DNA of 64,000 bases, taken from assembly GCF_023276435.1 (NCBI RefSeq), contig NZ_JALLPO010000014.1, positions 62,001 to 126,000 of the forward strand, in the 5' to 3' direction. The notes under the pieces were generated by a model that made no database searches, was not told the origin of the DNA, and saw only the letters and a program-made list of their open reading frames with translations. The DNA is from Sphaerisporangium perillae (GTDB lineage: Bacteria > Actinomycetota > Actinomycetes > Streptosporangiales > Streptosporangiaceae). This document shows, in pieces, positions 45,518 to 54,166 of this stretch; the stretch's first letter is position 1, and each line of letters begins with the position of its first letter. The position numbers were made by a program, and so were the translations under genes.

Positions 45518-46392
45518 GGACTCATCTCCGGGGCGGCGGGGGCCGCGGTGCGCATGCTCAAGGACTGATCTCGCCGCGCGCGGCTCCGCCGCAGGAACCG
45601 GCCGGCGCCCAGGGCCAGCACGAAGCCCGCCAGCGCCAGCAGGACGATCGCCGCGCCCGGCGCGACGCTCGCGTAGAAGGCCGAGGTGAGCCCGCCGACG
45701 GTGGACACGACGCCGAGGGACATCGCCAGCAGCATGGTCGTGGTGAAACCGCGGGTCACCTGCTGGCTGGTCGCCACCGGCACCACCATCAGCGCGCTCA
45801 CCAGCAGCAGGCCGACCACGCGCATCGCGATCACGACGGTCAGCGCGGCCGTCACCGCGATGAGCAGGCTGAGGAAGCGCACCGGCAGCCCGTTGACCTT
45901 GGCCACCTCCTCGTCCTGGCAGAGCACGAACAGCTCGCGCCCGAAGGTCGCCACCACGCCCAGCACGAACGCCGCCAGCACCGCGATGACCCACACGTCC
46001 TGGGTGGTGACGCTGCTGATCGAGCCGAACAGGTAGGAGGTGAGGGTGGAGTTGCTGCCGCCGGGCGCGAGCCCGATGAGCAGCACGCCGCCCGCGATGC
46101 CGCCGTAGAACAGCAACGCCAGCGCCACGTCGCCCGTCGTACGGCCCCGGGCGCGGACCAGTTCGATCGCCACGGCGCCGAGCACGGCCACCACGACGGC
46201 GGTGAGCACCGGGGCCGTCCCCGTGAGGAACCCCAGCGCCACGCCGGTCAGCGCCACGTGGCCGATGCCGTCGCCGAGCAGGGCGAGCCGCCGCTGGACG
46301 ATGAAGGTGCCGACGGCGGGGGCGGCGAGCCCGACGAGCAGCGCCGCGATCAGCGCCCGCCACATGAAGTCGTACTGGAACATCTCGATCAC
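45514..46392 (-). CDS. znuB: Zinc ABC transporter permease ZnuB
   Basis: A 292-residue ABC-3 family metal permease with eight to nine hydrophobic segments. The N-terminal FIVQRRLALLGDGIGHVALT and the core FVLCQDEEVAKVNGLPVRFL region (ATPase contact) are characteristic. The GTG start at 46392 overlaps the znuC stop (GTGA); upstream open frame is znuC/noise. It forms the membrane channel of the zinc importer with ZnuA and ZnuC. Confidence 0.95.
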   Translation of the reverse strand: MIEMFQYDFMWRALIAALLVGLAAPAVGTFIVQRRLALLGDGIGHVALTGVALGFLTGTAPVLTAVVVAVLGAVAIELVRARGRTTGDVALALLFYGGIAGGVLLIGLAPGGSNSTLTSYLFGSISSVTTQDVWVIAVLAAFVLGVVATFGRELFVLCQDEEVAKVNGLPVRFLSLLIAVTAALTVVIAMRVVGLLLVSALMVVPVATSQQVTRGFTTTMLLAMSLGVVSTVGGLTSAFYASVAPGAAIVLLALAGFVLALGAGRFLRRSRARRDQSLSMRTAAPAAPEMSP

Positions 46393-47357
46393 TGCGTCGC
46401 TCCGGAGCTCATCGGGCCGCCGGACACATCGTAGGCGTGCGGGCGATCTTGCTCGTGCCCTGGATGCGGATGGCATCCCGTCCCGTCCGAAGGCACGCCG
46501 TCGCCGGCCGGCCCTCCGCCGAGAAGGCGCCCGTCGTCCAGGAGTCGCCCGTCGTCCAGGAGTCGCCCGTCGCCGGGAAGGTGCCCGTCGTGCCGGAACA
46601 AGTGGCCTTCGTGGCCGGCTCGATGGTCGTGGCCGACCGGGCCGTCGTGGACCACGCGGCCGTCGCGCAGGACGATCGACCGCGTGATCAGCGGGGCCAT
46701 CGGGCCGAGCTCGTGCGCCACCAGCAGCACCGTTTTCCCCTGGTCGACCAGCCTCGCGAGTGTGCCCGCCAGATGCCGCTGGCTCTCGGCGTCCACGCCC
46801 GCCGTCGGCTCGTCCATGACGAAGGTGTCCGGCTCGCCGGCCAGGGCGCGGGCGATGAGCACCCGCTGCTGCTGGCCGCCGGAGAGCAGGCCGACCGGGT
46901 CGCCCGCGCGGTCGGTGAGCCCCATGGAAGCGAGCGCCCCGGCGACCGCCGCGCGGTCCTCGGCGCTGGTGCGGCGCAGCCGGCGCTGCCGCGCGACGCG
47001 GCCGGAGGCGACCACCTCGCGGACCGTGGCGGGGACGCCCCCGCCCACCGACAGCCGCTGCGGCACGTAACCGATGCGCCACCAGTCACGGAACCGGCCG
47101 GGCGGCAAGCCGTACAGCTCGGCGGAGCCGCCCGACAGCGGGGTCAGGCCGAGAAGCGCGCGGATGAGCGTGGACTTGCCCGAGCCGTTCGCCCCGAGAA
47201 CGGCGACCACCTCACCGGCCTCGACGCGCAGGTCCACCCCGCGCAGCACGGGACGCCCGTCGAGGTCGACGTGCCCCTTGGCCATGGCGAAAGCGACCTG
47301 CGTGGCCGCGGAGGCCGCCGGCGGGGCCGGGCCGGTCGCCTGTGCTGATCGGGTCAT
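46389..47357 (-). CDS. znuC: Zinc ABC transporter ATPase ZnuC with His-rich tail
   Basis: A 322-residue ATPase. Walker A GANGSGKSTLIRALLGL, signature LLSGGQQQRVLIARALAG, Walker B FVMDEPTAGVD and switch His in VLLVAHELG are present. A C-terminal extension of about 85 residues follows the core, rich in His and Asp (HDGPVGHDHRAGHEGHLFRH; HPHPGHEQDRPHAYD), with DDGRLL repeats from an 18-bp coding repeat. It is a probable zinc-binding tail, longer than in usual ZnuC. The start at 47357 overlaps the znuA stop (ATGA); ATG 47363 is an alternative. Confidence 0.94.
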   Translation of the reverse strand: MTRSAQATGPAPPAASAATQVAFAMAKGHVDLDGRPVLRGVDLRVEAGEVVAVLGANGSGKSTLIRALLGLTPLSGGSAELYGLPPGRFRDWWRIGYVPQRLSVGGGVPATVREVVASGRVARQRRLRRTSAEDRAAVAGALASMGLTDRAGDPVGLLSGGQQQRVLIARALAGEPDTFVMDEPTAGVDAESQRHLAGTLARLVDQGKTVLLVAHELGPMAPLITRSIVLRDGRVVHDGPVGHDHRAGHEGHLFRHDGHLPGDGRLLDDGRLLDDGRLLGGGPAGDGVPSDGTGCHPHPGHEQDRPHAYDVSGGPMSSGATQ

Positions 47358-48322
47358 GAACATCCCAGTGCGGTGCGGAGGACGGAGAGGTTCGCGCGCG
47401 CGGCGGACAGGTAGTCCCCCGACTGGGGACGGCTCTCGATGGGATTGAGAACCGCCGTCTTGGCGCCGACCTCCTTGGCGAGGACTTCGGCGACCTTGGG
47501 GCTGACGAGTTCCTCGGTGAAAATGGTAGTCACTCCCTCGCGCTTGGCGACTCCGGCCACCTCGGCGATGCGCGCGGGGGAGGGTTCGGCCTCCGGGTCC
47601 AGGCCGCTGATGCCGACCTGCTTGAGCTTGTAGCGGTCGGCCAGGTAGCCGAAGGCGGCGTGCGCGGTGACGATCGTGCGGGCGGAGCACGTGCCGAGCC
47701 CCTGCTGGACCTCCTTGTCCAGCGCGCCGAGCTCCCCGGACGCCGAGGCCGCGCGGCCGGTGTAGGCGGCGGCGTGCGGCCCGTCGGCCTGTCCGAGCCT
47801 CTTGCCCAGCGCGGTCGCCGCCGTCGCGAGCCTGCTCGGGTCCAGCCACACGTGCGGGTCGTAGGAGACCTTCTCGTGGGCGTCCCCGCTCTCGGCCTGC
47901 TCCTGGGCACCGGCCGGGAGCGTGGCGAGGGCGGAGGCGACGTCGAACGCCTTGTCCTTGGCGTGCTGCTCGACGGCCTCGTCCACGGCCGGTTGGACGC
48001 CCTTGATGTAGACGATGAGGTCGGCCTGCTCGATGTCGGCGATCTGGCGCGGGGTCAGCTCCAGGTCGTGCGGCTCGACCCCGGGCCGGGTCAGCCCGGC
48101 GACCGTGATGTCCGCCCCGCCGACGCGCGTGGAGATCCACTCGAGGGGATAGAAGGCGGCCAGGACCTTCGGCTTGCCCGACCGCTCGGCCGAGGCGGAG
48201 GGGCCGGGCGAGCACGCGGCGGCGGCCAGCAGCGCGCTCGCGCCGAGCAGGAGGGCTAGCGGAGCGGAGTGGCGGCGTCGGAAGGGTTCACGTCGCTCGT
48301 TTCCGGACGAAAAGGGCATCAC
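47354..48322 (-). CDS. znuA: Zinc ABC transporter substrate-binding lipoprotein ZnuA
   Basis: A 322-residue cluster A-I metal-binding lipoprotein. The lipobox is LLAAAAC (Cys about residue 37), followed by FYPLEWISTRVGGADITVAG, the metal-site His in GVEPHDLELTPRQI and SYDPHVWLDP, TIVTAHAAFGYLADRY, and Asp/Glu residues near the C-terminus. GTG 48322 is placed at the predicted transcription start (CATACT -10 ends seven bases upstream), so it may be leaderless; ATG 48319 is next in frame. It heads the znuACB-zur operon under a Zur box. Confidence 0.94.
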   Translation of the reverse strand: MMPFSSGNERREPFRRRHSAPLALLLGASALLAAAACSPGPSASAERSGKPKVLAAFYPLEWISTRVGGADITVAGLTRPGVEPHDLELTPRQIADIEQADLIVYIKGVQPAVDEAVEQHAKDKAFDVASALATLPAGAQEQAESGDAHEKVSYDPHVWLDPSRLATAATALGKRLGQADGPHAAAYTGRAASASGELGALDKEVQQGLGTCSARTIVTAHAAFGYLADRYKLKQVGISGLDPEAEPSPARIAEVAGVAKREGVTTIFTEELVSPKVAEVLAKEVGAKTAVLNPIESRPQSGDYLSAARANLSVLRTALGCS

Positions 48323-48329
48323 GCTTCCG

Positions 48330-48359
48330 AGTATGGCGCAAAATGAAAACCGTTGTCAA
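48330..48359 (-). promoter_or_regulatory. znuA promoter with overlapping Zur box
   Basis: On the minus strand TTGACA (48359-48354) is followed by 18 bases and CATACT (48335-48330). The dyad TGAAAACCGTTGTCA (48344-48358) overlaps the -35 and matches the actinobacterial Zur box pattern (TGA-n-AAC-n-GTT-n-TCA). Repression by Zur under zinc sufficiency would block RNA polymerase, so the regulator controls its own operon. Confidence 0.82.
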
Positions 48360-48759
48360 AATCATCCAGCCGGGGCCCGGAGTCGCCCCCGCAGGGCCCT
48401 GCCGGTACATGCCCGCCGGGGGCCTCGGGGTGGGTTCAGGCGATCACGCCCGCCTGATCATCGGCGCTGACCGACGGCTCTACGGCCAGATGTGGATGGG
48501 TTTGCGGTGATCTGTCGACTCACACCATGGCCGACAGACCCCCGGTAAATCGGATGGTTGCAAGATCGACCGCGCCCTATTTGGCGCTGTCGATCAGGCG
48601 GTTCATGGGTTTGGGGGGATTTGCCGGAGTCGGCGTGTGTCGGTAGGGGTCCTCAAACCACTGGAAACCGGACTAGCCGATCATGGTGTGCGCGGACGAT
48701 ATGCGCTGAAGATCGACCGCCCCGCCCGGACCGCTCAAGGTCCCAGATGATGCTGAGCC
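48360..48759. other. Gene-free stretch between znuA promoter and DUF6703
   Basis: About 400 bp without a supportable gene. It contains several short diffuse similarities (GGATTTG/GGCGTGTG and repeated GATCGACCGC at about 48567 and 48713) but no complete repeat, RNA gene or ORF of coding character. It holds no clear terminator. It could be a decayed gene region. Confidence 0.4.
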
Positions 48760-49179
48760 TTAGAAGAGGCCGAAGCGGTCGGCAGCGACGAGGATCAGGA
48801 ACGCGACCATGGCGACGCGCAGGAGCCGCGCCCGATGGCCCAGGGACGGCCACGACATGTAGGCAAGCCAGCCCACGAAGCCGAGCACCGGCAGGACCGC
48901 GAGACCGCCCCGCCAGTCGTCCAGAGCGAAGCCCACCAGCAGCAGGATCACCAGGACCACGGGCAGGATCCAGCGCGGCAGCCCGTACAGGAAGACCAGC
49001 GGGACCGCGCTCTTGTGCTCGACCGTGCGGCGCAGCCCCGTGGCCCCCGGCGTGAGGAACCGCTCCCCGGGAGGCAACGGGCGCGCAGGCGCGCGCCGCT
49101 CGCGCGCCAGCGGGTGGGCGGGCAGGGCGCGCTTGCGGGCGGCGGGCGAGGGATCGCCGCGATGGTGCTTGTCGGCCAC
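48760..49179 (-). CDS. DUF6703 membrane protein
   Basis: A 139-residue protein with a basic N-terminus (about 60 residues, Arg/Pro/His-rich) and three hydrophobic segments (ILPVVLVILLLVGFAL, LAVLPVLGFVGWLAYMSW, VAMVAFLILVAADRF). It ends DRFGLF. I recognise it as the actinobacterial DUF6703 family, of unknown function. It starts at ATG 49179. No operon partner is visible. Confidence 0.7.
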   Translation of the reverse strand: MADKHHRGDPSPAARKRALPAHPLARERRAPARPLPPGERFLTPGATGLRRTVEHKSAVPLVFLYGLPRWILPVVLVILLLVGFALDDWRGGLAVLPVLGFVGWLAYMSWPSLGHRARLLRVAMVAFLILVAADRFGLF

Positions 49180-49203
49180 GGTTCGAGCCTAACGTCGGAG
49201 GGC

Positions 49204-49294
49204 GTCGTCCCGGCAGCCTACGGGCCCCGCTCGTGAAAGGTCGCGGCCCCGTCGTCCCGGCGGCCTACGGGCCCGCTCGTGAAAGGTCGCGGCC
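49204..49294. repeat. 47-bp tandem duplication
   Basis: Two direct copies (49204-49250 and 49251-49294) open GTCGTCCCGGC-GCCTACGGG and contain CTCGTGAAAGGTCGCGGCC; the second is three bases shorter. They lie upstream of the monooxygenase-domain gene and are non-coding. Confidence 0.85.
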
Positions 49295-49348
49295 GGCGCT
49301 GGGGCCGGTGTGTCCGGGTCGCCTGCCAGGGCTGGCATGCTGAACGGC

Positions 49349-49633
49349 ATGCTCGCCGTCATCAGGTACTCCGTTCCGGGCCCCAGGGCCGATGAGTTCG
49401 TGGAGCAGGCCAGGTCGATCCTCGGCACGCTGGCCGCCCAGGCCGGTTTCCTCCGCGGGCACATCGGCAGGTCCGTCGATGAGCCGGACCTGTGGGCGCT
49501 GGTCAGCGAGTGGGAAGGCGCCGGCTACTACCGCCGCGCGCTGGGCGCGGCGCGCATGGACATGTACCCGCTCATGACCCTGATGATCAACGAACCGAGC
49601 GCCTTCGAGATCCTCGTCAGCGACCCTGAGTGA
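49349..49633 (+). CDS. Antibiotic biosynthesis monooxygenase (ABM) domain protein
   Basis: A 94-residue ABM/ferredoxin-fold protein (LAVIRYSVPGPRADEFVEQA, FLRGHIGRSVDEPDLWALVS, EWEGAGYYRRAL). The domain is found in haem-degrading or polyketide-modifying monooxygenases and stress proteins; no specific function is shown. The start at 49349 is preferred (MLAVIRY) over ATG 49337 by family length. It precedes glyS by 135 bp on the same strand. Confidence 0.8.
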   Translation: MLAVIRYSVPGPRADEFVEQARSILGTLAAQAGFLRGHIGRSVDEPDLWALVSEWEGAGYYRRALGAARMDMYPLMTLMINEPSAFEILVSDPE

Positions 49634-49768
49634 AGCCCGTCCGGCGCGCAGTGGTGATTGTGGGCTGGTCCCGTCACAGGTTCCCCTAAGCTGGGGAGTG
49701 ATCGGGCAGGTGACGCGCCCTCTGACCGACAAACCCAACCCCGACCGCCAGCCGGATGGAGATTCTTG

Positions 49769-51157
49769 ATGGCCCGCCGTACCGACATCATGGACACGAT
49801 CGTCAGCCTCGCCAAGCGCCGCGGGCTCGTCTACCCGTCGAGCGAGATCTACGGAGGTCTGCGCGCGTCCTGGGACTACGGTCCGCTCGGCGTGGAGCTC
49901 AAGAACAACGTCAAGCGCGAGTGGTGGAAGTCCATGGTCCAGGGCCGCGAGGACGTCGTCGGCCTCGACTCCTCGGTGATCCTCGCGCGGGAGGTCTGGG
50001 AGGCCAGCGGCCACGTCAGGGAGTTCGTCGACCCGCTGACCGAGTGCCAGTCCTGCCACAAGCGTTACCGCGCCGACCACCTCGAGGAGGCCTACGCCGA
50101 GAAGCACGGCGGCAAGGCCCCCGAGAACGGCCTGGCCGACCTGACCTGCCCGAGCTGCGGCACCAAGGGCGCCTTCACCACGCCCCGCATGTTCAACGGC
50201 CTGCTCAAGACCTACCTCGGCGCCGTCGAGGACGAGTCCGGGCTCGCCTACCTGCGGCCCGAGACGGCCCAGGGCATCTTCATCAACTACCTCAACGTGC
50301 AGCAGTCGTCCCGCAAGAAGATCCCGTTCGGCATCGGCCAGATCGGCAAGTCGTTCCGCAACGAGATCACCCCGGGCAACTTCATCTTCCGCACCCGCGA
50401 GTTCGAGCAGATGGAGATGGAGTTCTTCGTCAAGCCGGGCACCGACGAGGAGTGGCACCAGTACTGGATCGACGAGCGCTTCCAGTGGTACGTCGACCTC
50501 GGCATCAACCGCGACAACCTCCGGCTGTACGAGCACCCGAAGGACAAGCTGTCGCACTACTCCAAGCGCACCGTCGACGTCGAGTACCGCTTCAACTTCA
50601 CCGGCTCCGAGTGGGGTGAGCTGGAGGGCGTGGCCAACCGCACCGACTTCGACCTCACCACGCACGCCGCGGCCTCCGGCGCCGACCTGTCGTTCTTCGA
50701 GCAGGACTCCGGCGAGCGCTACGTGCCCTACGTCATCGAGCCGGCCGCCGGCGTCGACCGGTGCACGCTGACCTTCATGATGGACGCCTACACGGTCGAC
50801 GAGGCGCCGAACGCCAAGGGGGTCATGGAGCAGCGCACGGTCATGCGGCTGGACCACAGGCTCGCCCCGGTGAAGGCCGCGGTGCTGCCCCTGTCGCGCA
50901 ACGCCGACCTCTCGCCGAAGGCCCGTGACCTGGCGACCCAGCTCCGCCGCCGCTGGAACGTCGAGTTCGACGACGCCGGGGCGATCGGCCGCCGCTACCG
51001 CCGCCAGGACGAGATCGGCACGCCGTTCTGCATCACGGTCGACTTCGACACCCTCGACGACCACGCCGTGACGATCCGCGAGCGCGACTCGATGGCCCAG
51101 AAGCGCATCGCCCTTGACCAGGTCGACTCCTACCTCCGCCAGCACCTCAACGACTGA
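49769..51157 (+). CDS. glyS: Glycine--tRNA ligase (class II, alpha2 type)
   Basis: A 462-residue homodimeric glycyl-tRNA synthetase. Motifs: [20 protein letters not shown], the motif-2 region [16 protein letters not shown] with [20 protein letters not shown], and motif 3 with its Arg near the [16 protein letters not shown] segment. A zinc-finger insertion shows CQSCHKRY and [11 protein letters not shown] precedes ATG 49769 by eight bases. An essential housekeeping gene, followed by a hairpin terminator. Confidence 0.97.
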   Translation: MARRTDIMDTIVSLAKRRGLVYPSSEIYGGLRASWDYGPLGVELKNNVKREWWKSMVQGREDVVGLDSSVILAREVWEASGHVREFVDPLTECQSCHKRYRADHLEEAYAEKHGGKAPENGLADLTCPSCGTKGAFTTPRMFNGLLKTYLGAVEDESGLAYLRPETAQGIFINYLNVQQSSRKKIPFGIGQIGKSFRNEITPGNFIFRTREFEQMEMEFFVKPGTDEEWHQYWIDERFQWYVDLGINRDNLRLYEHPKDKLSHYSKRTVDVEYRFNFTGSEWGELEGVANRTDFDLTTHAAASGADLSFFEQDSGERYVPYVIEPAAGVDRCTLTFMMDAYTVDEAPNAKGVMEQRTVMRLDHRLAPVKAAVLPLSRNADLSPKARDLATQLRRRWNVEFDDAGAIGRRYRRQDEIGTPFCITVDFDTLDDHAVTIRERDSMAQKRIALDQVDSYLRQHLND

Positions 51158-51167
51158 CCAACCCCCA

Positions 51168-51195
51168 GGCGGCCGGGCCCTAGCCCCCGGCCGCC
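51168..51195 (+). terminator. Hairpin terminator after glyS
   Basis: GGCGGCCGGG (51168-51177) pairs perfectly with CCCGGCCGCC (51186-51195) around an eight-base loop, ten bases after the glyS stop. It lacks a T-run but is well placed to end transcription before the 88-bp repeat array. Confidence 0.75.
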
Positions 51196-51212
51196 AACGC
51201 TCACCCGCCCCC

Positions 51213-51476
51213 GAGCGCTCTAGCCGGCTCCGTGCTGGTCATGGGGGTCGAGCCGGTGCTTAGACGGTCGAGCCCGGTCGCCGAAGGCCATCCGCTACCC
51301 GAGCTTTCTAGCCGGCTCCGGGCCAGTTATAGGGGTCGAGCCGGTGCCCAGACGGTCGAGCCCGGTCGCAGAAGGCCATCCGCTACCCGAGCGCTCTAGC
51401 CGGCTCCGTGCTGGTCATGGGGGTCGAGCCGGTGCCCAGACGGTCGAGCCCGGTCGCTGAAGGCCATCCGCTACCC
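51213..51476. repeat. 88-bp tandem repeat, three copies
   Basis: Units of exactly 88 bp start at 51213, 51301 and 51389, each opening GAGC-n4-CTAGCCGGCTCC and ending ATCCGCTACCC; copies 1 and 3 are nearly identical. Inside each, AGCCGGCTC and GTCGAGCCGG can pair, so every unit can form hairpins. No spacers, so not CRISPR. The remaining intergenic DNA to 51656 contains copy B of the 41-nt repeat and nothing else recognised. Confidence 0.9.
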
Positions 51477-51567
51477 GGCGGCCCAGCCGGCATCGGCGGG
51501 TCGGTGGCCGCCGCCTGTCTTCGCTGTCTGGTGTGCTTTCTTCCGTCTGGTGTGGTGGGTACATCGG

Positions 51568-51608
51568 GGCGCCGGGTCGGCGGGGAGTGGTGCGGCGATG
51601 ACGGCGCC
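51568..51608. repeat. Dispersed 41-nt repeat, copy B
   Basis: Starts GGCGCCGG and ends ACGGCGCC, exactly 41 nt, with the shared GGTGCGGCGA core; followed by TACGGCGGGCGACCC as in copy A. Lies between the 88-bp array and the amidase gene. Confidence 0.8.
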
Positions 51609-51656
51609 CCTGTACGGCGGGCGACCCGCCGGGGGATCGTGCCGCTGGATGAACCG

Positions 51657-53654
51657 TCAGCGTGGGGCGTCCACGGATGAGGGCGTGATGAGGACGTCGT
51701 CGGCGTTGACGAAGGCCACGCGGTGGCCGAACTGCACCTGGTAGTACAGCGTGCGTCCCCTGACGACCGTGTGGGTCGCCCGGTCGAAGAATGCCGAGTA
51801 GTAGTACTCGCCGCGGGTCGCCAGCCCGACGGCGTACCGCTGCCCCTGCGGGATCGCGTACTGCAGCGGCACGATCTCCTGCACCGGCACGCCCTTCGGG
51901 TACGCCTCCGGCTCGGGGTAGGCCCTGCCGTACACCGGCACGTTCTTGAGCCCCGGCCTGGGGGAGACGACCAGCCCTGTCGCGTTGACGGCGGTGGGCG
52001 CGTCCTGCGGATTATGGAACCAGGCCCGCCGGCCGAGGTACCAGATTGCCGTCCAGTCGCCCTTCCTGCCCGCGAGGGCGTACTGCTGGCCCGTCGTCGC
52101 CCGCGCGCCGTGGTCGTAGACGTCGTAGGTCGACTCCCCGCCGGGCCTGCGCCCGACGTCCCTGACCAGGGGTGCGTCGTCGCGGGGCTCGGTGTGCAGC
52201 CAGACCGACGCCGAACCGTGCGGCGGGCAGTCCCCGCCTCCCTTGCCGCAGCCGGTGTAGCGCGGCCGGTGGCGGGCGTAGTCCGTCCTGATCGTCACCA
52301 GGCCGGCGTGCGCGCCGCCCGTGGCCTCGAACGGCCGGCCCAGCAGCTCGAAGTAGTGGCCCCAGTCCCAGTACGGCCCCGGATCCACGTGCATGCCGGC
52401 CACGGTCCCGGGAACGGTGCCCGGCACGTTGTCGTGGCCCAGGATGTGCGCCCGGTCCAGCGGGATCGCGTATCGCCTCGCGAGGTAGCGGACCAGCCGG
52501 GCCGAGCTGCGGTACATCGCCTCGGTGTACCAGGCGCCGGCCTTGGCCAGGAAGCCCTCGTGCTCGATGCCGATCGCCTTGGCGTTGACGTACCAGTTGC
52601 CGGAGTGCCAGGCGACGTCCCTGGTCCTGACGTGCTGGGCGACGTGCCCGTCGGACGAGCGGATCGTGTAGTGCCAGCTCACGTAGGACGGGTCGGCGAC
52701 CAGCTTGAGCGTCTTGCCGTAGGTCTCCTCGGTGTCGTGCAGGACGATGTAGGAGATGCGCTGGGTGCGCGGCCGGTCGGACAGGTCATGATTGCCGTAC
52801 TCGCCGCGCCCCTCCCCGAGCTTCTCGTACGGCGCGGGGCGCCACTCGCAGGCCAGGCCCGCCGGGCACTCGACGTTCCCGCTCTCGGCCTCGCCGAGCC
52901 CCAGGCGGTTCACTTGCTCCATGTGCGGAGCGATCTCCGGTGCGGCGGGTAGCGAAACCTGCCGGCCGTCGTCGGTCATCCTGCTCGCGCCCTTTCTGAG
53001 CAGGGAGAACACCTCGCCGGCGAACCGGCGGGCGGTCCCGGCGTCCGCGGCGCCGGAGTACCGGGCGACGGCGCCGTACCAGTCGGCGGCCCGCGGGCTC
53101 GCCGGCAGGCCGAGGTCCCGCTGGTAGCGGGCGAGCAGGGCGGCCCCGCCGAGCACGTTGGCGTCGGGGTCCGTCACGAGCCGGTCCACCGGGATGCCGG
53201 TCAACCCGGACGCCTCGCGGGCAGTCTCCGTCTCCGTCTCTGCCCCTGTCCCCGTTCCCGTTCCCGTCCTCATGCCCGTTCCCGCCTCCTCAGGCGCGGC
53301 GCCACCGTAGCCGGTTGCCGTGCCACCGTAGCCGGTTGCCGTGCCACCGTAGCCGGTTGCCGTGCCACCGTGGCCGGGCGCCGCGCCGGGCGTGGCGGCG
53401 AGTGCCCTTCGCACGTCCGTGAGGTGCATCGGCCCGTACCCTCCGGCGACGCTCGGCAGGCCCTGGTTGGCGTCCCAGCGGGACTCCAGGTAGGAGACGG
53501 CGAGCAGGACGCTCTCCGGCACGCCGTACGTCGCGGCGGCGGCCCGGAAGGCCTCCTGCCGGGCCCGCGTCCCGGCGTGCGCGGTGTGAGGGGACGGCAG
53601 GGTGACAAGCAGGGACGCCGCCAGCGAGGCGGCGGCGGCCGGGGTTCTGCGCAT
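51657..53654 (-). CDS. Secreted N-acetylmuramoyl-L-alanine amidase with N-terminal lysozyme-like domain
   Basis: A 665-residue cell-wall hydrolase. Signal peptide (RRTPAAAASLAASLLVTLPS) is followed by a lytic-transglycosylase-like domain (VLLAVSYLESRWDANQ, GGYGPMHLTDVR) that is interrupted by a Gly/Thr-rich tract, four copies of a GTATGYG repeat and acidic GTGTGAETETE sequence. The central Amidase_2 domain shows SYIVLHDTEETYGK, HYTIRSSDGHVAQHV, IGIEHEG and RAHILGHDNVPGT (zinc ligands). The last ~170 residues form SH3-like repeats. The start at 53654 has AAAGGG upstream. It would cleave peptidoglycan during growth or spore formation. Confidence 0.87.
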   Translation of the reverse strand: MRRTPAAAASLAASLLVTLPSPHTAHAGTRARQEAFRAAAATYGVPESVLLAVSYLESRWDANQGLPSVAGGYGPMHLTDVRRALAATPGAAPGHGGTATGYGGTATGYGGTATGYGGAAPEEAGTGMRTGTGTGTGAETETETAREASGLTGIPVDRLVTDPDANVLGGAALLARYQRDLGLPASPRAADWYGAVARYSGAADAGTARRFAGEVFSLLRKGASRMTDDGRQVSLPAAPEIAPHMEQVNRLGLGEAESGNVECPAGLACEWRPAPYEKLGEGRGEYGNHDLSDRPRTQRISYIVLHDTEETYGKTLKLVADPSYVSWHYTIRSSDGHVAQHVRTRDVAWHSGNWYVNAKAIGIEHEGFLAKAGAWYTEAMYRSSARLVRYLARRYAIPLDRAHILGHDNVPGTVPGTVAGMHVDPGPYWDWGHYFELLGRPFEATGGAHAGLVTIRTDYARHRPRYTGCGKGGGDCPPHGSASVWLHTEPRDDAPLVRDVGRRPGGESTYDVYDHGARATTGQQYALAGRKGDWTAIWYLGRRAWFHNPQDAPTAVNATGLVVSPRPGLKNVPVYGRAYPEPEAYPKGVPVQEIVPLQYAIPQGQRYAVGLATRGEYYYSAFFDRATHTVVRGRTLYYQVQFGHRVAFVNADDVLITPSSVDAPR

Positions 53655-53890
53655 CGATGACCCTTTCTCACGCGGGCACGCGCTCTCTGCGGGACTGCGT
53701 GAGCCCGGGATATCGACGGTCACCATACGGGACCTTGCCGTGCGATCCCGCTCATGTAATGCGGCGTGTCAAGAAGTGTTCCGCAGTTCAGAGCGCATTT
53801 CGGACGGCCGCCGGTGACGCTCGCCGCCGCTGTGGTCAGGTCGTGCGGGCACGCCGGCAGGCCTGTGGAGAGCCGGGACGGGCACCTCCC

Positions 53891-54166
53891 GTGCCGGCCC
53901 ATGTAACGTTCAGGCAGGCCACCCTGAAGTACGACCTGACGAGCGGCGGCTCCGGGACCTCCACCAGCGTCACCCTGCAGACCGGCCCCGGGTACGGTTG
54001 GTGCCAGTTCACATGGGGCTACCAGAACCCAAGCACGTCCGCCACGGTCGAGATCGAACTCACCTCGGGGCTGTCCTGCACGATCGAGGACCTCAAGGAC
54101 GTGCGCGGGATCTTCGTCTGGTTCAGCCCCGGCACCTTCCACGTCGACCACATCCGAGCCGAATGA
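53891..54166 (+). pseudogene. Carbohydrate-binding-type domain remnant
   Basis: A 91-codon reading from GTG 53891 resembles the last beta-sandwich domain of secreted carbohydrate-active or related proteins (YDLTSGGSGTSTSVTLQTGP, GYGWCQFTWGYQ, FVWFSPGTFHVDHIRAE). No catalytic part, no signal peptide and no ribosome site are present upstream; the upstream DNA is non-coding in character. It is probably a truncated 3' fragment. The surrounding 53655-53890 region holds the divergent amidase promoter and nothing else recognised. Confidence 0.5.

Noticed and set aside
49265-51145. Long open frame opposite glyS
   Set aside because: Antisense shadow of the glycyl-tRNA synthetase gene, rich in Val/Leu/Gly/Asp, with no recognisable domain.
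51213-51476. 88-bp repeats as a CRISPR array
   Set aside because: Units are contiguous without unique spacers, too long for CRISPR repeats, and no cas genes are nearby.
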